Positions 1 to 10,495 of a stretch of DNA of 64,000 nt are shown here, piece after piece. The first letter of the stretch is position 1. Each line of letters opens with the position of its first letter. Position numbers and translations under genes: made by a program. This DNA comes from Microstegium vimineum (Eukaryota > Streptophyta > Magnoliopsida > Poales > Poaceae): positions 21,865,973 through 21,929,972 of the forward strand of contig CM039129.1 of the NCBI GenBank assembly GCA_022036555.1, in the 5' to 3' direction. The notes under the pieces were generated by a model, which saw only the letters and a program-made list of their open reading frames with translations, was not told where the DNA came from and made no database searches.

Positions 1-1386
1 GAGTAGTTTATGTCTTCCATCTTTCTTCTGAATTAGACATAATACCAAGTCTCCTGGTTTTAATGTTCTTGGATGTGTATTCCTGTCATTGTCATAGTGT
101 CTTCATAAGCCTTGTAGGTATCTTGCATTTTGAATCACTGAGTTGTCTCTTATTTCTTCGATTGTGTCGATTTCTAACCGCCTTGTTTCTTCGACTTCTC
201 CTTCATCATATTGTTCTATTCTTGGTGATTGCCATATTAAGTCCACGGGTAGTACGACCTCTGATCTGTATACCAGAAAAAATGGTGAATATCCTGTTGC
301 TCTACTGATCTGGGTTCTTAAGCCCCATACTACTTTTGGTAACTCTTCTATCCATTTCCCTCCATAGTCTTTCAAGTCTTCATATAGTCTTGGTTTTAGG
401 CCTTGTAGTAGTAGTCCATTAGCTCTTTCGACTTGTCCATTTGCTTGGGGGTGAGCGACTAATGCATAGTCTATTTCAATCCCACAATCTCTTGCCCAAT
501 ATTGGAATTCCTTCGCTGTGAATGGTGACCCTAGGTCTGTAATAATCCTGTTGGGCATCCCAAATCTGTGCATGATATCTTGTATGAATTCTGCTGCTTT
601 GTCTGCACTGTATTTGACTAGTGGTTTTTATTCGATCCACTTAGTGAACTTATCCACTGCCACAAATATATATTCAAATCCTCCTTCTTCTTTCTTGAGA
701 GGTTCGACTTGATCTAGCCCCCAACATGAGAAGGGCCAGGCTAGTGGTATGCAGATTAGGTTATGTGTCGGGACATGTGATTGTCTTGCAAACATTTGAC
801 AACTTTTGCAAGTCTTGACTAGTTGTTCTGCATCTTTGGGTGTTGTTGGCCAGTAGAATCCGCTTCTGAATGCTTTACCAATAAATGTTCTGGATGCTGC
901 ATGGTTTCTGCAACATCCCGAGTGGATTTCTTCTAATATCTCCTTTGCTTCTTGTGTTGATATACATTTGAGTAATACTCTAGAAGATGTCACCCTCTTG
1001 TATAATTTGTCCTTTACAAGGACATAGGGTTTGCTTTTTCTTATAACTCTTGTAGCTTCTGTTTTGTCTTCGGGTAGTTTGCTTTCGCTTTTATAATCGA
1101 TGTATGTCTGTCTCCAATCACTCTCTATCTTGAGGATTTGTCTTGATGTGTTGAGTTTTTCTGTTTCGTTTGTGTCCATTGGGTCTTCCTTTTGCTTGGT
1201 GATTCCTTGAATTCATGGTTTTGCGAGTTCTTCTACGAATACCCCTGCTGGTACTTTCGCCCTATATGATCCCAATTTTGATAGGATATCTACCGCCACA
1301 TTTGAATCTCTTGGAACATGATGGATTTCCAGTCCTTCAAATTCTTCTCAAGCTTTCTTATTTCTACACAGTTGAGAGATCTCTAG
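1..1386 (-). pseudogene. Tat-like Ty3/gypsy pol remnant (RNase H end, integrase)
   Basis: One minus-strand frame runs from about 1,386 to the window edge, broken by stops at 1,213-1,215 (TGA), 628-630 (TAA) and 103-105 (TGA). I checked that the frame is the same across all three. The start matches the end of RNase H. An HH-CC zinc-binding segment follows at about 810-930 (CKSCQ motif). The integrase core has Asp in WGLDQ, a second Asp in ITDLG and the Glu in QVERANG, so the DDE triad survives. The style is that of grass Tat elements (known family; lineage inferred). The 5' side is cut by the LTR starting at 1,387. The frame reads on to base 1, so the 3' part lies outside the window. Confidence 0.85.
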
Positions 1387-1859
1387 TGTTTTGGTTAATT
1401 GATGAAACCTAAGGTACTAACCTAGCTCTAAGTGTGTGAGTAGGTCTAGTACACTCATGGAAGATGATGACAAGTGATGGAGCAAGCAAGGAAGCAAGAT
1501 TGCAAGAGCTCACACTTGGAGAAGATGGAAAGAGAAAAGTCCCTAAGCAATTCAAGGCAAAGGTATTTGCTAGGGCTTTTCTTTTGGTGATCAAGACACC
1601 AAGTGGGTGTGATCACATTTAGGTTAGACAACCGTACTATTAAGAGGGGAAATGAAAAAGTGATTGCGGTTTGTCAAGTGCCACTAGGTGTTATCTATAT
1701 TGCATGTGCATTTAGGACCCAGTGACATACTCCATGGGATTTGACAAGTAAAACATGCCAAGTAGTGATGACTAAAGAAGTATCTTAGTGCTTGGCACAT
1801 TGGAGCAAGATTGAAAAGATCGGAGACAAGTGAGGATCAAGCAGAGGCGTTGGATGCTG

Positions 1860-2290
1860 CAGAATCAGGCGTCAGACGCTGTCCGACGCATTGGACGATG
1901 GCGTCGGACGCTGAAAACTTTGACTCAGCACGTCCGCCGGCCTCAGAGAAGCAGGAGGATTTTTCCCAAAGGCGTCAAACGCTGTCTGTCAGATCGACGG
2001 AGCGTCCAGAAATATTTTCCCAGAATATTCTCAGAAACCCGAGAGCAACGAGTTAGCGCCGGACGCTGAGGCGCAACGTCCGATGCGAAACAACAGAGCG
2101 TCCGTCGGGTTTCCAGAGAGCTCTGCAAGCGAGCAGTTTGAAGACAAGCGCCAGACGCTGGAGGATCGTGCGTCAGACGTTGGCGGCGGAGCGTCCATCG
2201 CCCACGCATTAGCCCAATGGCTAGTTCTGACAAGGTGTCGGACGCTGGCGACGGAGCGTCCGTCGCCCCGTGAAGAGCGTTTGTCGCCAA
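1860..2290. repeat. GCGTCGGACGCT-type palindromic motif array in LTR U3
   Basis: Short GC-rich motifs around GCGTCGGACGCT, GCGTCCGTCG and GACGGAGCGTCC recur many times, in both orientations, just upstream of the TATA box. Similar arrays occur at 25,385-25,780 (the 3' LTR copy) and 49,222-49,462 (element B). Palindromic repeats in LTR U3 regions are a described trait of Sireviruses. A regulatory role here is inference. Confidence 0.7.
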
Positions 2291-2327
2291 CTTAACAGGG
2301 CAACGGCTAGAAGACTTTGAAGGGAGT

Positions 2328-2336
2328 TATAAATAT
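2328..2336 (+). promoter_or_regulatory. TATA box of the element A LTR
   Basis: TATAAATAT lies after the motif array and about 850 bp before the LTR end, the position expected for the U3/R promoter. Confidence 0.6.
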
Positions 2337-3188
2337 GTGTTGGCTGGCTCTAGGGTTTCTCTCTCGCATATTTGAACATCTTGAGAGTCCTTTGAGCTAA
2401 GCAAACTCCCTCCCACTCATCTCGATGCTTGGTTAGTGAATTTCCAAAAGAGATTGAGTGATCCAAGTGCATTTCACATATAGCTTGCATCTAGTGGCAC
2501 TTGGGAGGCGTTCTCGCTACAAATTTCTTGTTACTCTTGGTGATTGCCATCACCTAAACAGTTTGGAGCAGCGTGTGGTAGATCTAGAAGCTTGGTGATT
2601 GTGCTTCGTCGACTACAAGTTGATTGTGAGGGGTTCTTGTGCCTTCCCCGCGGGAGATCGCAAAGGTAACTCTAGCGGATTGCTCGTGGCGGTTCAATAG
2701 CCTCATATTGTGTTGGTTGTGTGGCACCCAGTGACGGGTTTGGCGTGTGATGCCAATTAGCGCGTGAACCTCCAAGTGAGTGTCTTGCCACAACGGGGAC
2801 TAGCTAGTTGGCAAACTAGTGAACCTCGGAAGAAAATCAAGTGTCAACCATTGTCTCCTGTGATTGTGTGATCTCATTGGTATTCACTTGATTGGTTCAT
2901 CCCCTACAACTCCACGGTGGTATAATCTCCTTTCCCATCTTTGCATTACCTTATTCATACTTGTTCTAGTATATTAGGTTGTGCCTAGAGGGATACTAGA
3001 TTTGAGTAGGCATTGTTTGATCCTAGAGCTTATTAGGATAGAAATTGTGGATAGTTGGCTTTGCATCCCCTAGTAGGCTAGTGCAAGTCAAGCTTCGCCT
3101 CATTGTTATCTAACTTGTTGTTGAGATTGTTTTTAGTTTTCGATTTAGGCTATTGAACCCCTCTAGCCATCACTTAGGACCTTTCAAG

Positions 3189-3200
3189 TGGTATCAAAGC
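3189..3200 (+). other. Primer-binding site (tRNA-Met type) of element A
   Basis: TGGTATCAAAGC matches the usual plant initiator-tRNA-Met site TGGTATCAGAGC at 11 of 12 bases and starts two bases after the LTR end. Confidence 0.8.
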
Positions 3201-3243
3201 TAGTACACCATTTATTTGAGGCTTAACAACCTACGGTGTGAAG

Positions 3244-6200
3244 ATGGCTCATATCAACAACATGAAGAAACCACCCAAGTTTGATGACTCAAACTATGGC
3301 TATTGGAAAGTGAAGATGACCGCTCATATCAAGTCAATTAGCCGGAAGGTTTGGCTTGTGGTGGACAAGAAATTTGAGGTTGTAAATGAGGCGGCTCCCA
3401 CTCCTCAAGAGGAAGAAAAGTTGCAACACAATGATATTGCTCTAAGTGCTATTCATAAGGCACTTGATGAGAAAGTGTTTGAGCAAATCAAGAATCTTGA
3501 GAGTGCTCATGAGACTTGGAAGAAGCTAGAAGAATCATTTGAAGGCACTCAAGCCGTCAAAAGTGCTAAGGCATACATCCTCAAAGAAAAGTTTGCAAGT
3601 TTCAAGATGAAGGATGATGAGAATGTGCCAGAGATGTTTCATAGGCTAAAAGTGTTAGTCAATGATCTCACGACCCTTGGTGAGAAGGTTGAGGACAAGG
3701 ACTTCTCTCACAAGTTCTTGAGAAGTCTCCCATCTTGGTTTGAGACTCTTGTGACCTTGATTGTGAGAGGTGGATTGGACACCATGACTCCTAATCAAGT
3801 CTTGGGAGATGTAATGACACAAGATGCTTACCGGGACAACAAAGAAGAAGATGTCAAGAAAGAAGAAAAGAAAGAAGAGAAGAAGGAGAGCATAGCTATT
3901 ATGCAAGATGATGTAGCTAAAGCCTCAAAAGCTAAAAGTGAGAGCAATAAAAATGACCAATCTGTTGCTGATATGAAAGAGGAGATAAAATTGACAGGAA
4001 ATTGTGTGCTTGCAACTAAATCTGATATTAATGAGTTGAATGCTTCCACTACTGTTGCTTATGCTGTAGTATGCAAAGAGGTATTGATTTCCCTTCAAGA
4101 TATGCAGCATTCTTTGCCTCCTGCTGTCGCTAACATTTTGCAGGAGTATTCGCATGTGTTCCCAAGTGAAATACCATCGGGCCTGCCACCACTTCGAGGC
4201 ATTGAGCACCAAATTGACCTGATTCCTGGTGCCTCATTGCCCAACCGTGCACCATATAGGACCAATCCAGAAGAAACAAAGGAGATTCAGCGTCAAGTGC
4301 AAGAACTCCTCGGCAAAGGTTACATACGTGAGTCTCTAAGTCCTTGTGCTGTTCCGGTTATTTTAGTGCCTAAGAAAGATGGATCGTGGCGTATGTGTGT
4401 GGATTGTCGAGCTATTAATAATATTACTATTCGATATCGTCATCCAATTCCACGATTAGATGACATGCTAGATGAATTGAGTGGTGCTGTTGTGTTTTCC
4501 AAAGTGGATTTGCGTAGCGGGTATCATCAGATTCGCATGAAATTGGGAGATGAATGGAAAACTGCTTTCAAAACTAAGTTCGGTTTGTATGAGTGGTTAG
4601 TCATGCCTTTTGGGTTAACTAATGCACCTAGTACCTTCATGAGATTGATGAATGAGGTTTTGCGTGCTTTCATTGGAAGATTTGTTGTTGTTTATTTTGA
4701 TGATATATTAATTTACAACAAATCTATGGAAGAACATATTGATCATTTATGTGTTGTTTTTAAAGCTCTACGGGAGGCACGTTTATTTGGTAACCTTGAT
4801 AAGTGCACCTTTTGCACAGATCGTGTTTCTTTTCTTGGCTATGTTGTTACTCCACAGGGAATTGAGGTTGATAAAGCCAAGGTGGACGCTATACAGGGTT
4901 GGCCAGTACCAAAGACTATCACCCAAGTGCGGAGTTTTCTAGGACTTGCTGGGTTCTATCGTCGCTTTGTGCAGGATTTCAGCACCATTGCTGCACCATT
5001 GAATGAGCTTACGAAGAAGGGAGTCGTGTTTTCTTGGGGAACCCCACAAGAGAATGCCTTCAACATGTTGAAAGATAAGTTGACAAATGCGCCTCTTCTC
5101 CAACTTCCTAATTTTAATAAGAGTTTTGAACTTGAATGTGATGCTAGTGGAATTGGATTGGGTGGTGTTTTGTTACAAGAAGGTAAACCCATTGCATATT
5201 TTAGTGAGAAACTAAGTGGGCCTCTTCTGAATTATTCTACTTATGATAAGGAATTGTATGCTCTTGTGCGAACATTAGAAACATGGCAGCATTATTTGTG
5301 GCCCAAAGAATTTGTTATTCATTCTGATCATGAATCCTTAAAGCATATTCGTAGTCAAGTAAAACTGAACCGTAGACATGCTAAGTGGGTTGAATTTATT
5401 GAATCTTTTCCTTATATCATTAAGCACAAGAAAGGGAAAGAGAATATCATTGCTGATGCTTTGTCTAGGAGATATACTTTATTAACACAACTTGACTATA
5501 AGATCTTTGGTTTGGAAACAATTAAACAACAATATATACATGATAATGATTTTAAAGACGTGTTGCTGCAATGTAAGGATGGAAAAGCATGGAATAAATT
5601 TGTTCTAAATGATGGCTTTGTGTTTAGAGCTAACAAGCTATGCATTCCAGCTAGCTCCGTTCGTTTGTTGTTGCTTCAGGAAGCGCATGGAGGTGGCTTG
5701 ATGGGACATTTTGGAGCAAAGAAGACAGAGGACATACTTGCTGGTCATTTCTTTTGGCCAAAGATGAGGAGAGATGTGGAGAGATTTGTTTCTCGCTGCA
5801 CGACTTGTCAAAAGGCGAAGTCGCGATTAAATCCACACGGTTTGTATATGCCTCTACCTGTTCCTAATGCTCCTTGGGAAGATATTTCTATGGATTTTGT
5901 TTTGGGATTGCCAAGGACTAGGAAGGGTCGTGATAGTGTTTTTGTGGTTGTGGATAGATTTTCTAAGATGGCACACTTTATACCTTGTCATAAAACTGAT
6001 GATGCTACACATATTGCTGATTTGTTCTTTCGAGAAGTTGTTCGTTTGCATGGTGTGCCAAATACAATTGTTTCTGATCGAGATGCTAAATTTCTTAGCC
6101 ATTTTTGGAGAACTTTATGGGGTAAATTGGGGACTAAGCTTTTATTTTCTACCACATGTCATCCCCAAACTGATGGTCAAACTGAAGTTGTGAATAGAAC

Positions 6201-6867
6201 TTTGTCTACTATGTTAAGGGCTGTTTTAAAGAAGAATATTAAGATGTGGGAAGATTGTTTGCCTCATATTGAGTTTGCTTATAATCGTTCATTGCATTCT
6301 ACTACCAAGATGTGCCCATTTGAGGTTGTTTATGGCTTGTTACCACGTGCTCCTATTGATTTAATGCCTCTACCAACTTCTGAACAATTGAATTTTGATG
6401 CTAAGCAACGTGCTGAGTTGATGTTAAAATTGCATGAAACAACTAAAGAAAACATAGAGCGCATGAATGCTAAGTATAAGCTTGCTGGTGATAAAGGTAG
6501 AAAGCAATTGATTTTTGAACCTGGTGATTTGGTTTGGTTGCATTTGAGAAAGGATAGGTTTCCTGAATTGAGAAAATCTAAATTGCTGCCTAGAGCTGAT
6601 GGACCATTTAAAGTGCTAAAACGTATTAATGAGAATGCATATAAGCTTGATCTTCCTGTAGCTTTTGGGATTAGTCCCACATTTAACATTGCAGATTTGA
6701 AGCCATATTTGGGAGAGGAAGATGAGCTTGAGTCGAGGACGACTCAAATGCAAGAAGGAGAGGATGATGAGGACATCAACACCACACCAACACCATCTCC
6801 AGCACCACTTGGTCCTATTACTCGTGCTCGTGCCCGTGAACTCAATCATCAAGTAAGTTTATTATAA
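3244..6867 (+). CDS. Chimeric frame: copia Gag N-terminus fused to Ty3/gypsy RT-RNase H-integrase
   Basis: A single uninterrupted frame of 1,207 codons. I take the ATG at 3,244, since the two codons before it (from 3,238) begin with GTG. Residues 1 to about 217 look like Sirevirus copia Gag (FDDSNYGYWKVKM near the start, lysine/glutamate-rich end). From about 3,890-3,900 the protein is gypsy. It has the linker before RT, the RT (residues about 350-530, catalytic YFDD at 484-487), RNase H (about 625-740, first Asp in ECDASG), and the HH-CC zinc region (about 810-858). The integrase core follows with its Asp, Asp and Glu present (MDFVLG, VSDRDAKF, QTEVVNR), then a basic C-terminus ending near GPITRARARE. 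No gypsy Gag, zinc knuckle, protease or chromodomain is present. The 5' LTR and PBS are copia and the 3' LTR is gypsy, so normal replication as a unit is unlikely. Exact gypsy lineage not determined. Confidence 0.85.
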   Translation: MAHINNMKKPPKFDDSNYGYWKVKMTAHIKSISRKVWLVVDKKFEVVNEAAPTPQEEEKLQHNDIALSAIHKALDEKVFEQIKNLESAHETWKKLEESFEGTQAVKSAKAYILKEKFASFKMKDDENVPEMFHRLKVLVNDLTTLGEKVEDKDFSHKFLRSLPSWFETLVTLIVRGGLDTMTPNQVLGDVMTQDAYRDNKEEDVKKEEKKEEKKESIAIMQDDVAKASKAKSESNKNDQSVADMKEEIKLTGNCVLATKSDINELNASTTVAYAVVCKEVLISLQDMQHSLPPAVANILQEYSHVFPSEIPSGLPPLRGIEHQIDLIPGASLPNRAPYRTNPEETKEIQRQVQELLGKGYIRESLSPCAVPVILVPKKDGSWRMCVDCRAINNITIRYRHPIPRLDDMLDELSGAVVFSKVDLRSGYHQIRMKLGDEWKTAFKTKFGLYEWLVMPFGLTNAPSTFMRLMNEVLRAFIGRFVVVYFDDILIYNKSMEEHIDHLCVVFKALREARLFGNLDKCTFCTDRVSFLGYVVTPQGIEVDKAKVDAIQGWPVPKTITQVRSFLGLAGFYRRFVQDFSTIAAPLNELTKKGVVFSWGTPQENAFNMLKDKLTNAPLLQLPNFNKSFELECDASGIGLGGVLLQEGKPIAYFSEKLSGPLLNYSTYDKELYALVRTLETWQHYLWPKEFVIHSDHESLKHIRSQVKLNRRHAKWVEFIESFPYIIKHKKGKENIIADALSRRYTLLTQLDYKIFGLETIKQQYIHDNDFKDVLLQCKDGKAWNKFVLNDGFVFRANKLCIPASSVRLLLLQEAHGGGLMGHFGAKKTEDILAGHFFWPKMRRDVERFVSRCTTCQKAKSRLNPHGLYMPLPVPNAPWEDISMDFVLGLPRTRKGRDSVFVVVDRFSKMAHFIPCHKTDDATHIADLFFREVVRLHGVPNTIVSDRDAKFLSHFWRTLWGKLGTKLLFSTTCHPQTDGQTEVVNRTLSTMLRAVLKKNIKMWEDCLPHIEFAYNRSLHSTTKMCPFEVVYGLLPRAPIDLMPLPTSEQLNFDAKQRAELMLKLHETTKENIERMNAKYKLAGDKGRKQLIFEPGDLVWLHLRKDRFPELRKSKLLPRADGPFKVLKRINENAYKLDLPVAFGISPTFNIADLKPYLGEEDELESRTTQMQEGEDDEDINTTPTPSPAPLGPITRARARELNHQVSLL

Positions 6868-7670
6868 AACTCTTGTCCATTATATTTAGACAATGGAGAC
6901 ACGTGCACTCTTGTTTTGCTCAGGAACAATGGAGAGGATCAGCGGGACACGGGATGGGCGCTAGCTGGATTTGGACTGCAGGACAACACCAACTTGTGAT
7001 GGATGCCACGACTTCATACATACTCCGATTGGGACATTCTCGCACTTTTTGGAAAGCTTATCAAGTCTACTTTCCAACGGATCCAGAAGCATGGCTATAC
7101 CTTATCAGATGCGTCCAGAGTCATCGTTTTTGTACCGAGACCTTTTCTGTCCACCGGTGCTGTGTCACCTTATTTTGGGCTGTGGCCCATGTATCAAGTT
7201 GGGTCCATTAGGGACGTGTCCTAGGGTTTGAGAACGACCCCAACACCCTTGTGGTCGTCCTCCCAACTCCTTATAAGTCTTTAGAGCCACCACAAACAGT
7301 TTAGGTTTTGTTTCGTCGAGTTAGCTATTGCTACCGCCTTTCAGCGCGCGTGTTGGATCAACCGTCCGTCTGATTGTCATCAGAACCTCACCATATTGTG
7401 TTCTCAGATTGAAACCTTCATATTCATCTTGCAATTGAGTGCTTGTTCATCTTGTTCTTGCTGGTTCTTCGATTGCTTGCAGGACGGGAGCCCTAGTGGC
7501 TGGTTGTCGCGCCGCAAGATCACGGCAGCCATCGGAGGTGGTGTATCGGTTGCTAAGGCGCAGCGTCCTTGGACGGTTGTAGTCGAGCCGTGAACGTCAT
7601 CTCCATCCACCAATCGAGTTATCCACCAACCCTCATCGAAAGATCGGACTGCAAACCCTACGGGTCGTCA
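6868..7670 (+). repeat. Gypsy 3' untranslated region and LTR (shared with the next copy)
   Basis: This stretch is collinear with about 13,480-14,281 downstream of the second gypsy copy. The LTR ends at GGGTCGTCA in both. Its start could not be fixed because the 3' untranslated region is also conserved. A TATA-like TTATAAGT lies at 7,271-7,278. It would serve as the 3' LTR of the fusion gene and possibly also the 5' LTR of the following copy. Confidence 0.65.
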
Positions 7671-8687
7671 TAGCTGAACACTTAGTTAGGGCTTGTTGAG
7701 CCCGTCCGGTTGCATGGGTTGTGGCGAGTTTCCCTGGTTTTAGTTTTTGTCCTTTGGGATTTTCCGAGTTCTTGTCATGTTTAGCCCCGAGTCTAAGTAG
7801 ATTTCTTTTGCTGTCAATTTCGAGTCCGAGGACAAAACCCCTTTGGTATTCGCGGCTGTCCAGTTCGAGTTTGGGGGTGTGTTCTGGAATCGAGCCCGAG
7901 TACTACCCTGGGTTTTCCCGTTGCTGTCAAGTTCAAAGTCCGAGTTGATTTCGGGATCAATCCCCCGAGTACTACCCTGGTTTTCGTTGCTATAAATTGC
8001 CTCCGTCCGTCGTATTTTCCATATTTTAAGTTCCCCGCATTTAAAAGTCGGGACACAAGTTTCATACCATATTACGCGAAGCTTATTTTAGAGAGAGAGA
8101 GAGAGGTGGTGGGGGGGTTTTTTGCTCTTTTGCCTCTCTTTTTTTCATATAATCGGGTTTTTAAAGGACCCCCTGAAAAAAAAAAGCAAAAAAAAGCAAA
8201 AAAAAGAAAAAAAAAAGGGGGGGAAAAAAAAGAAAAGAAAAAAGGGGGGCTGATCTTTGGTTTCCCTCCTTTGGAAGGTGGTGTTTGGGGATTTCCTTGG
8301 GTTTCCAGGCTCGCGTCTCTAGAAATGGTCTAGGGTTTAGGACCAGAAATAGTCCCAAACCTTTGAATGATTTTTCCCAACTTGCTTTTGTGACTATACT
8401 TTGGGCTAGTATCTATCCTGTCCATAACATTGGCCACCTACAGCTTCCACCATATTCGAACAAACTTGAAAAGGGGTTGTGCTACGGTACCGATACTTTC
8501 CCTTTTCCCCCAGGGTTTTTGCAGACTTGCGGGGTTGTTGACCCCCCCCTTGTTTGAGCAAGGTAAGAACTGGTAAAAAAGCTTGAAAAAAGGTTGAGAG
8601 CGAGTGCCTTGCGGTAGCTACATCCTAATTGTTTTTTGGGCTTTTATTTTTTCACTTGTTTCTTGGTTGTTCTTGTTTTTTAAAACC
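7671..8687. other. Unassigned leader-like region with low-complexity runs
   Basis: No protein domain and no recognisable primer-binding site. It contains recurring CGAGTACTACCCTGG and GAGTCCGAG segments (7,790-7,985), a (GA)n run at about 8,090-8,106 and long A and G homopolymers at 8,115-8,250. It lies where the 5' LTR end and leader of the second gypsy copy would be expected. Homopolymer excess suggests poor base calling. Confidence 0.4.
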
Positions 8688-9900
8688 CATGTCGGGAAAA
8701 AGGACAATACCAGTTGCCACAAACTCACGCCCCAAAGGGGCTTTCATTCAACCATTTTACAAGACGGGTGCAGCTGCACCAGAGGGACTTGATCGAGTTT
8801 TAAACCAGGTGACCAATAAAAAAGATTGGCATTTTGGAGTCCGCCCAACTCACCACCCCCAAACCAAGCTTACAAGAGTGAAGCATAGATGGCCGATGGA
8901 CAAAAGCCTTGTTGCTTTTCTACAACTTTTTGATGACTTCCACTGAACGACAAAGAGAAAAGGATGAAGGCAACAAGGACGAGGAGCGGGTCGAAATAAT
9001 GATAAGGTGCTTACTCGGGAGATATGGATCTTGATGACAATGACCTTCTGATCGACGTTCCCTTTCACAAAATCGAAAGAGGTAGGGGTCAACCGTCGAC
9101 GAGAGGTACACAATAACAATGATGCCTTATAAGATTAAATTTAAAAATCACCCCCTTTTTTGATGGCAGAAATATCCTGATGCATACATTTCAGGGGAAA
9201 ATTTGGGGGGGGTTGACCAAAAGTTTTGCATGTCATGAATTTTCCTAGAATACACGTGTTGGGGCTGCTACTAGTGAGTTTATACTGACTTTGCTACTAT
9301 TTTGGTGGATAGAGTATAGTAAGAAAAATCCTGGGAACATACCACAGACTTGGGATGCTTTGAAAAAAATCATGGGGGCTAGTTTTGTTCCTTCTTACTA
9401 TGCAGTGATTTGCACAAATAAACTACAAAAAACCTAAGACACGGTGCTAAAAGTGTAGAAGAGTATTATCAGAATTACAAAGGGGTATGTTCGTTGTAAT
9501 TTAGGGAGGATGAAAGGGAAACCCGCTATGGCAACATTTTTGGGTGGGTTTTAAAACGTGAAAATTTAGGACAAACCTGCATATAAAGAGTACACTAACG
9601 TAACCGTTTGTTTCATCTTGCTTGTAAAGCTAAAAAGAAGTGCAGGGGCGACGTTGCGTGAGTCTAGGACAACTTTTCAGGGAAGACTAATTTTATGGCA
9701 GCCCCCTAAAGACTACTACTACACTACAAACCCGCTCCTACTAAACGACAAGCTTCGTGCTACCCCCAGCAATTCAGTGGGGGAAGACGGTTCAGAACCT
9801 ATGCAAGTGCTTTGTCTGTGGCATTACAGGTAGAACAAAGACATTCAGGCATCGATGCAAGGATATGGACATATGATGCGCAGATGGTTTCAACAAGTGC
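8688..9900 (+). pseudogene. Gypsy copy 2: Gag remnant with zinc knuckle
   Basis: An ATG at 8,688 begins a Gag-like frame. Further Gag segments can be read by switching frames: an NPDAYIS-like start near 9,180, TWDALKKIM near 9,355, the EEYY region near 9,460 and a degraded CCHC-like zinc knuckle near 9,810-9,880. Frequent one- and two-base indels, mostly in homopolymers, break the frame. This is the Gag that the chimeric upstream copy lacks. Confidence 0.65.
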
Positions 9901-10029
9901 GGTTTTGATAGTCAAAGAGGGGGGTGAGTACTCCCTCTGCTAGTGATTTTGATGATATACACTTGCTTTTCTTGCGGGCTGACCATGCAGGTAGTGAAGA
10001 AAAATGTGGAAGAACAAATTAATGCAGGT

Positions 10030-10495
10030 GCAGCCGACCCCCTATGGAGCCTCATTGTACAGCGTGTGCCTTAGTGAACAAATGGAGAAGGCGGAGCAAA
10101 ATCAGTGACACACGTTTGTTCCAAACAAGTGTGTCAACAAGGAGCCCTTCAAAGTTCGCAAGATCATTGATGGGGTAGCTGCAACCAAATTGGCAAGCGG
10201 TGACATGGTGGAGAAGCTTGGGCCCTTTCCACAAAACCAAAACCCCCATCCATATTACTTTTATGGTTAAATAACGCGTAAGGCAAAGGTAAACTAGACT
10301 TGTGGCGAATCAATTTTTCCATTGGATCCTTTAAAAATGTGGTTGAATGTGATGGGTCCTATGCAAGCTGTTTAAATGTGCTGCTAGGTCACCTTTGGCA
10401 ATTTGATAGAGATTCTATGCATTATGGTCGAACAAATCATATTCTTTTCCATACCATGAAAAGAAAAATTGTGTTGATCCTATGTCCCCCTGAAG
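10030..10495 (+). pseudogene. Gypsy copy 2: retroviral-type aspartic protease remnant
   Basis: Frame-shifted pieces read as the gypsy protease region. The clearest is LGHLWQFDRDSMHYGRTNH at about 10,385-10,440, the conserved segment after the protease. The catalytic triplet is not clearly readable. This part is absent from the chimeric copy at 3,244-6,867, whose gypsy sequence starts just downstream of it. Confidence 0.55.

Larger units (their letters stand above)
1387..3186 (+). repeat. 5' LTR of Sirevirus-like copia element A
   Basis: The 1,800-bp unit starts TGTTTTGG and ends CCTTTCA, two bases before a tRNA-Met-type primer-binding site. A diverged second copy lies at 24,931-26,658, directly after a polypurine tract, which fixes the left end. 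It contains a GCGTCGGACGCT-type motif array, a TATA box near 2,328 and a long U5. It interrupts the minus-strand Tat pol remnant to its left. A target-site duplication could not be confirmed: the left flank reads TCTAG and the right flank of the distant copy reads CTCAA. Confidence 0.8.

Noticed and set aside
1811..2295. Several overlapping frames of 70-115 codons
   Set aside because: They are produced by the GC-rich motif array in the LTR U3.
6873..7231. Frames of 73-112 codons after the fusion gene
   Set aside because: They lie in the conserved gypsy 3' untranslated region/LTR and are not kept open in the second copy.
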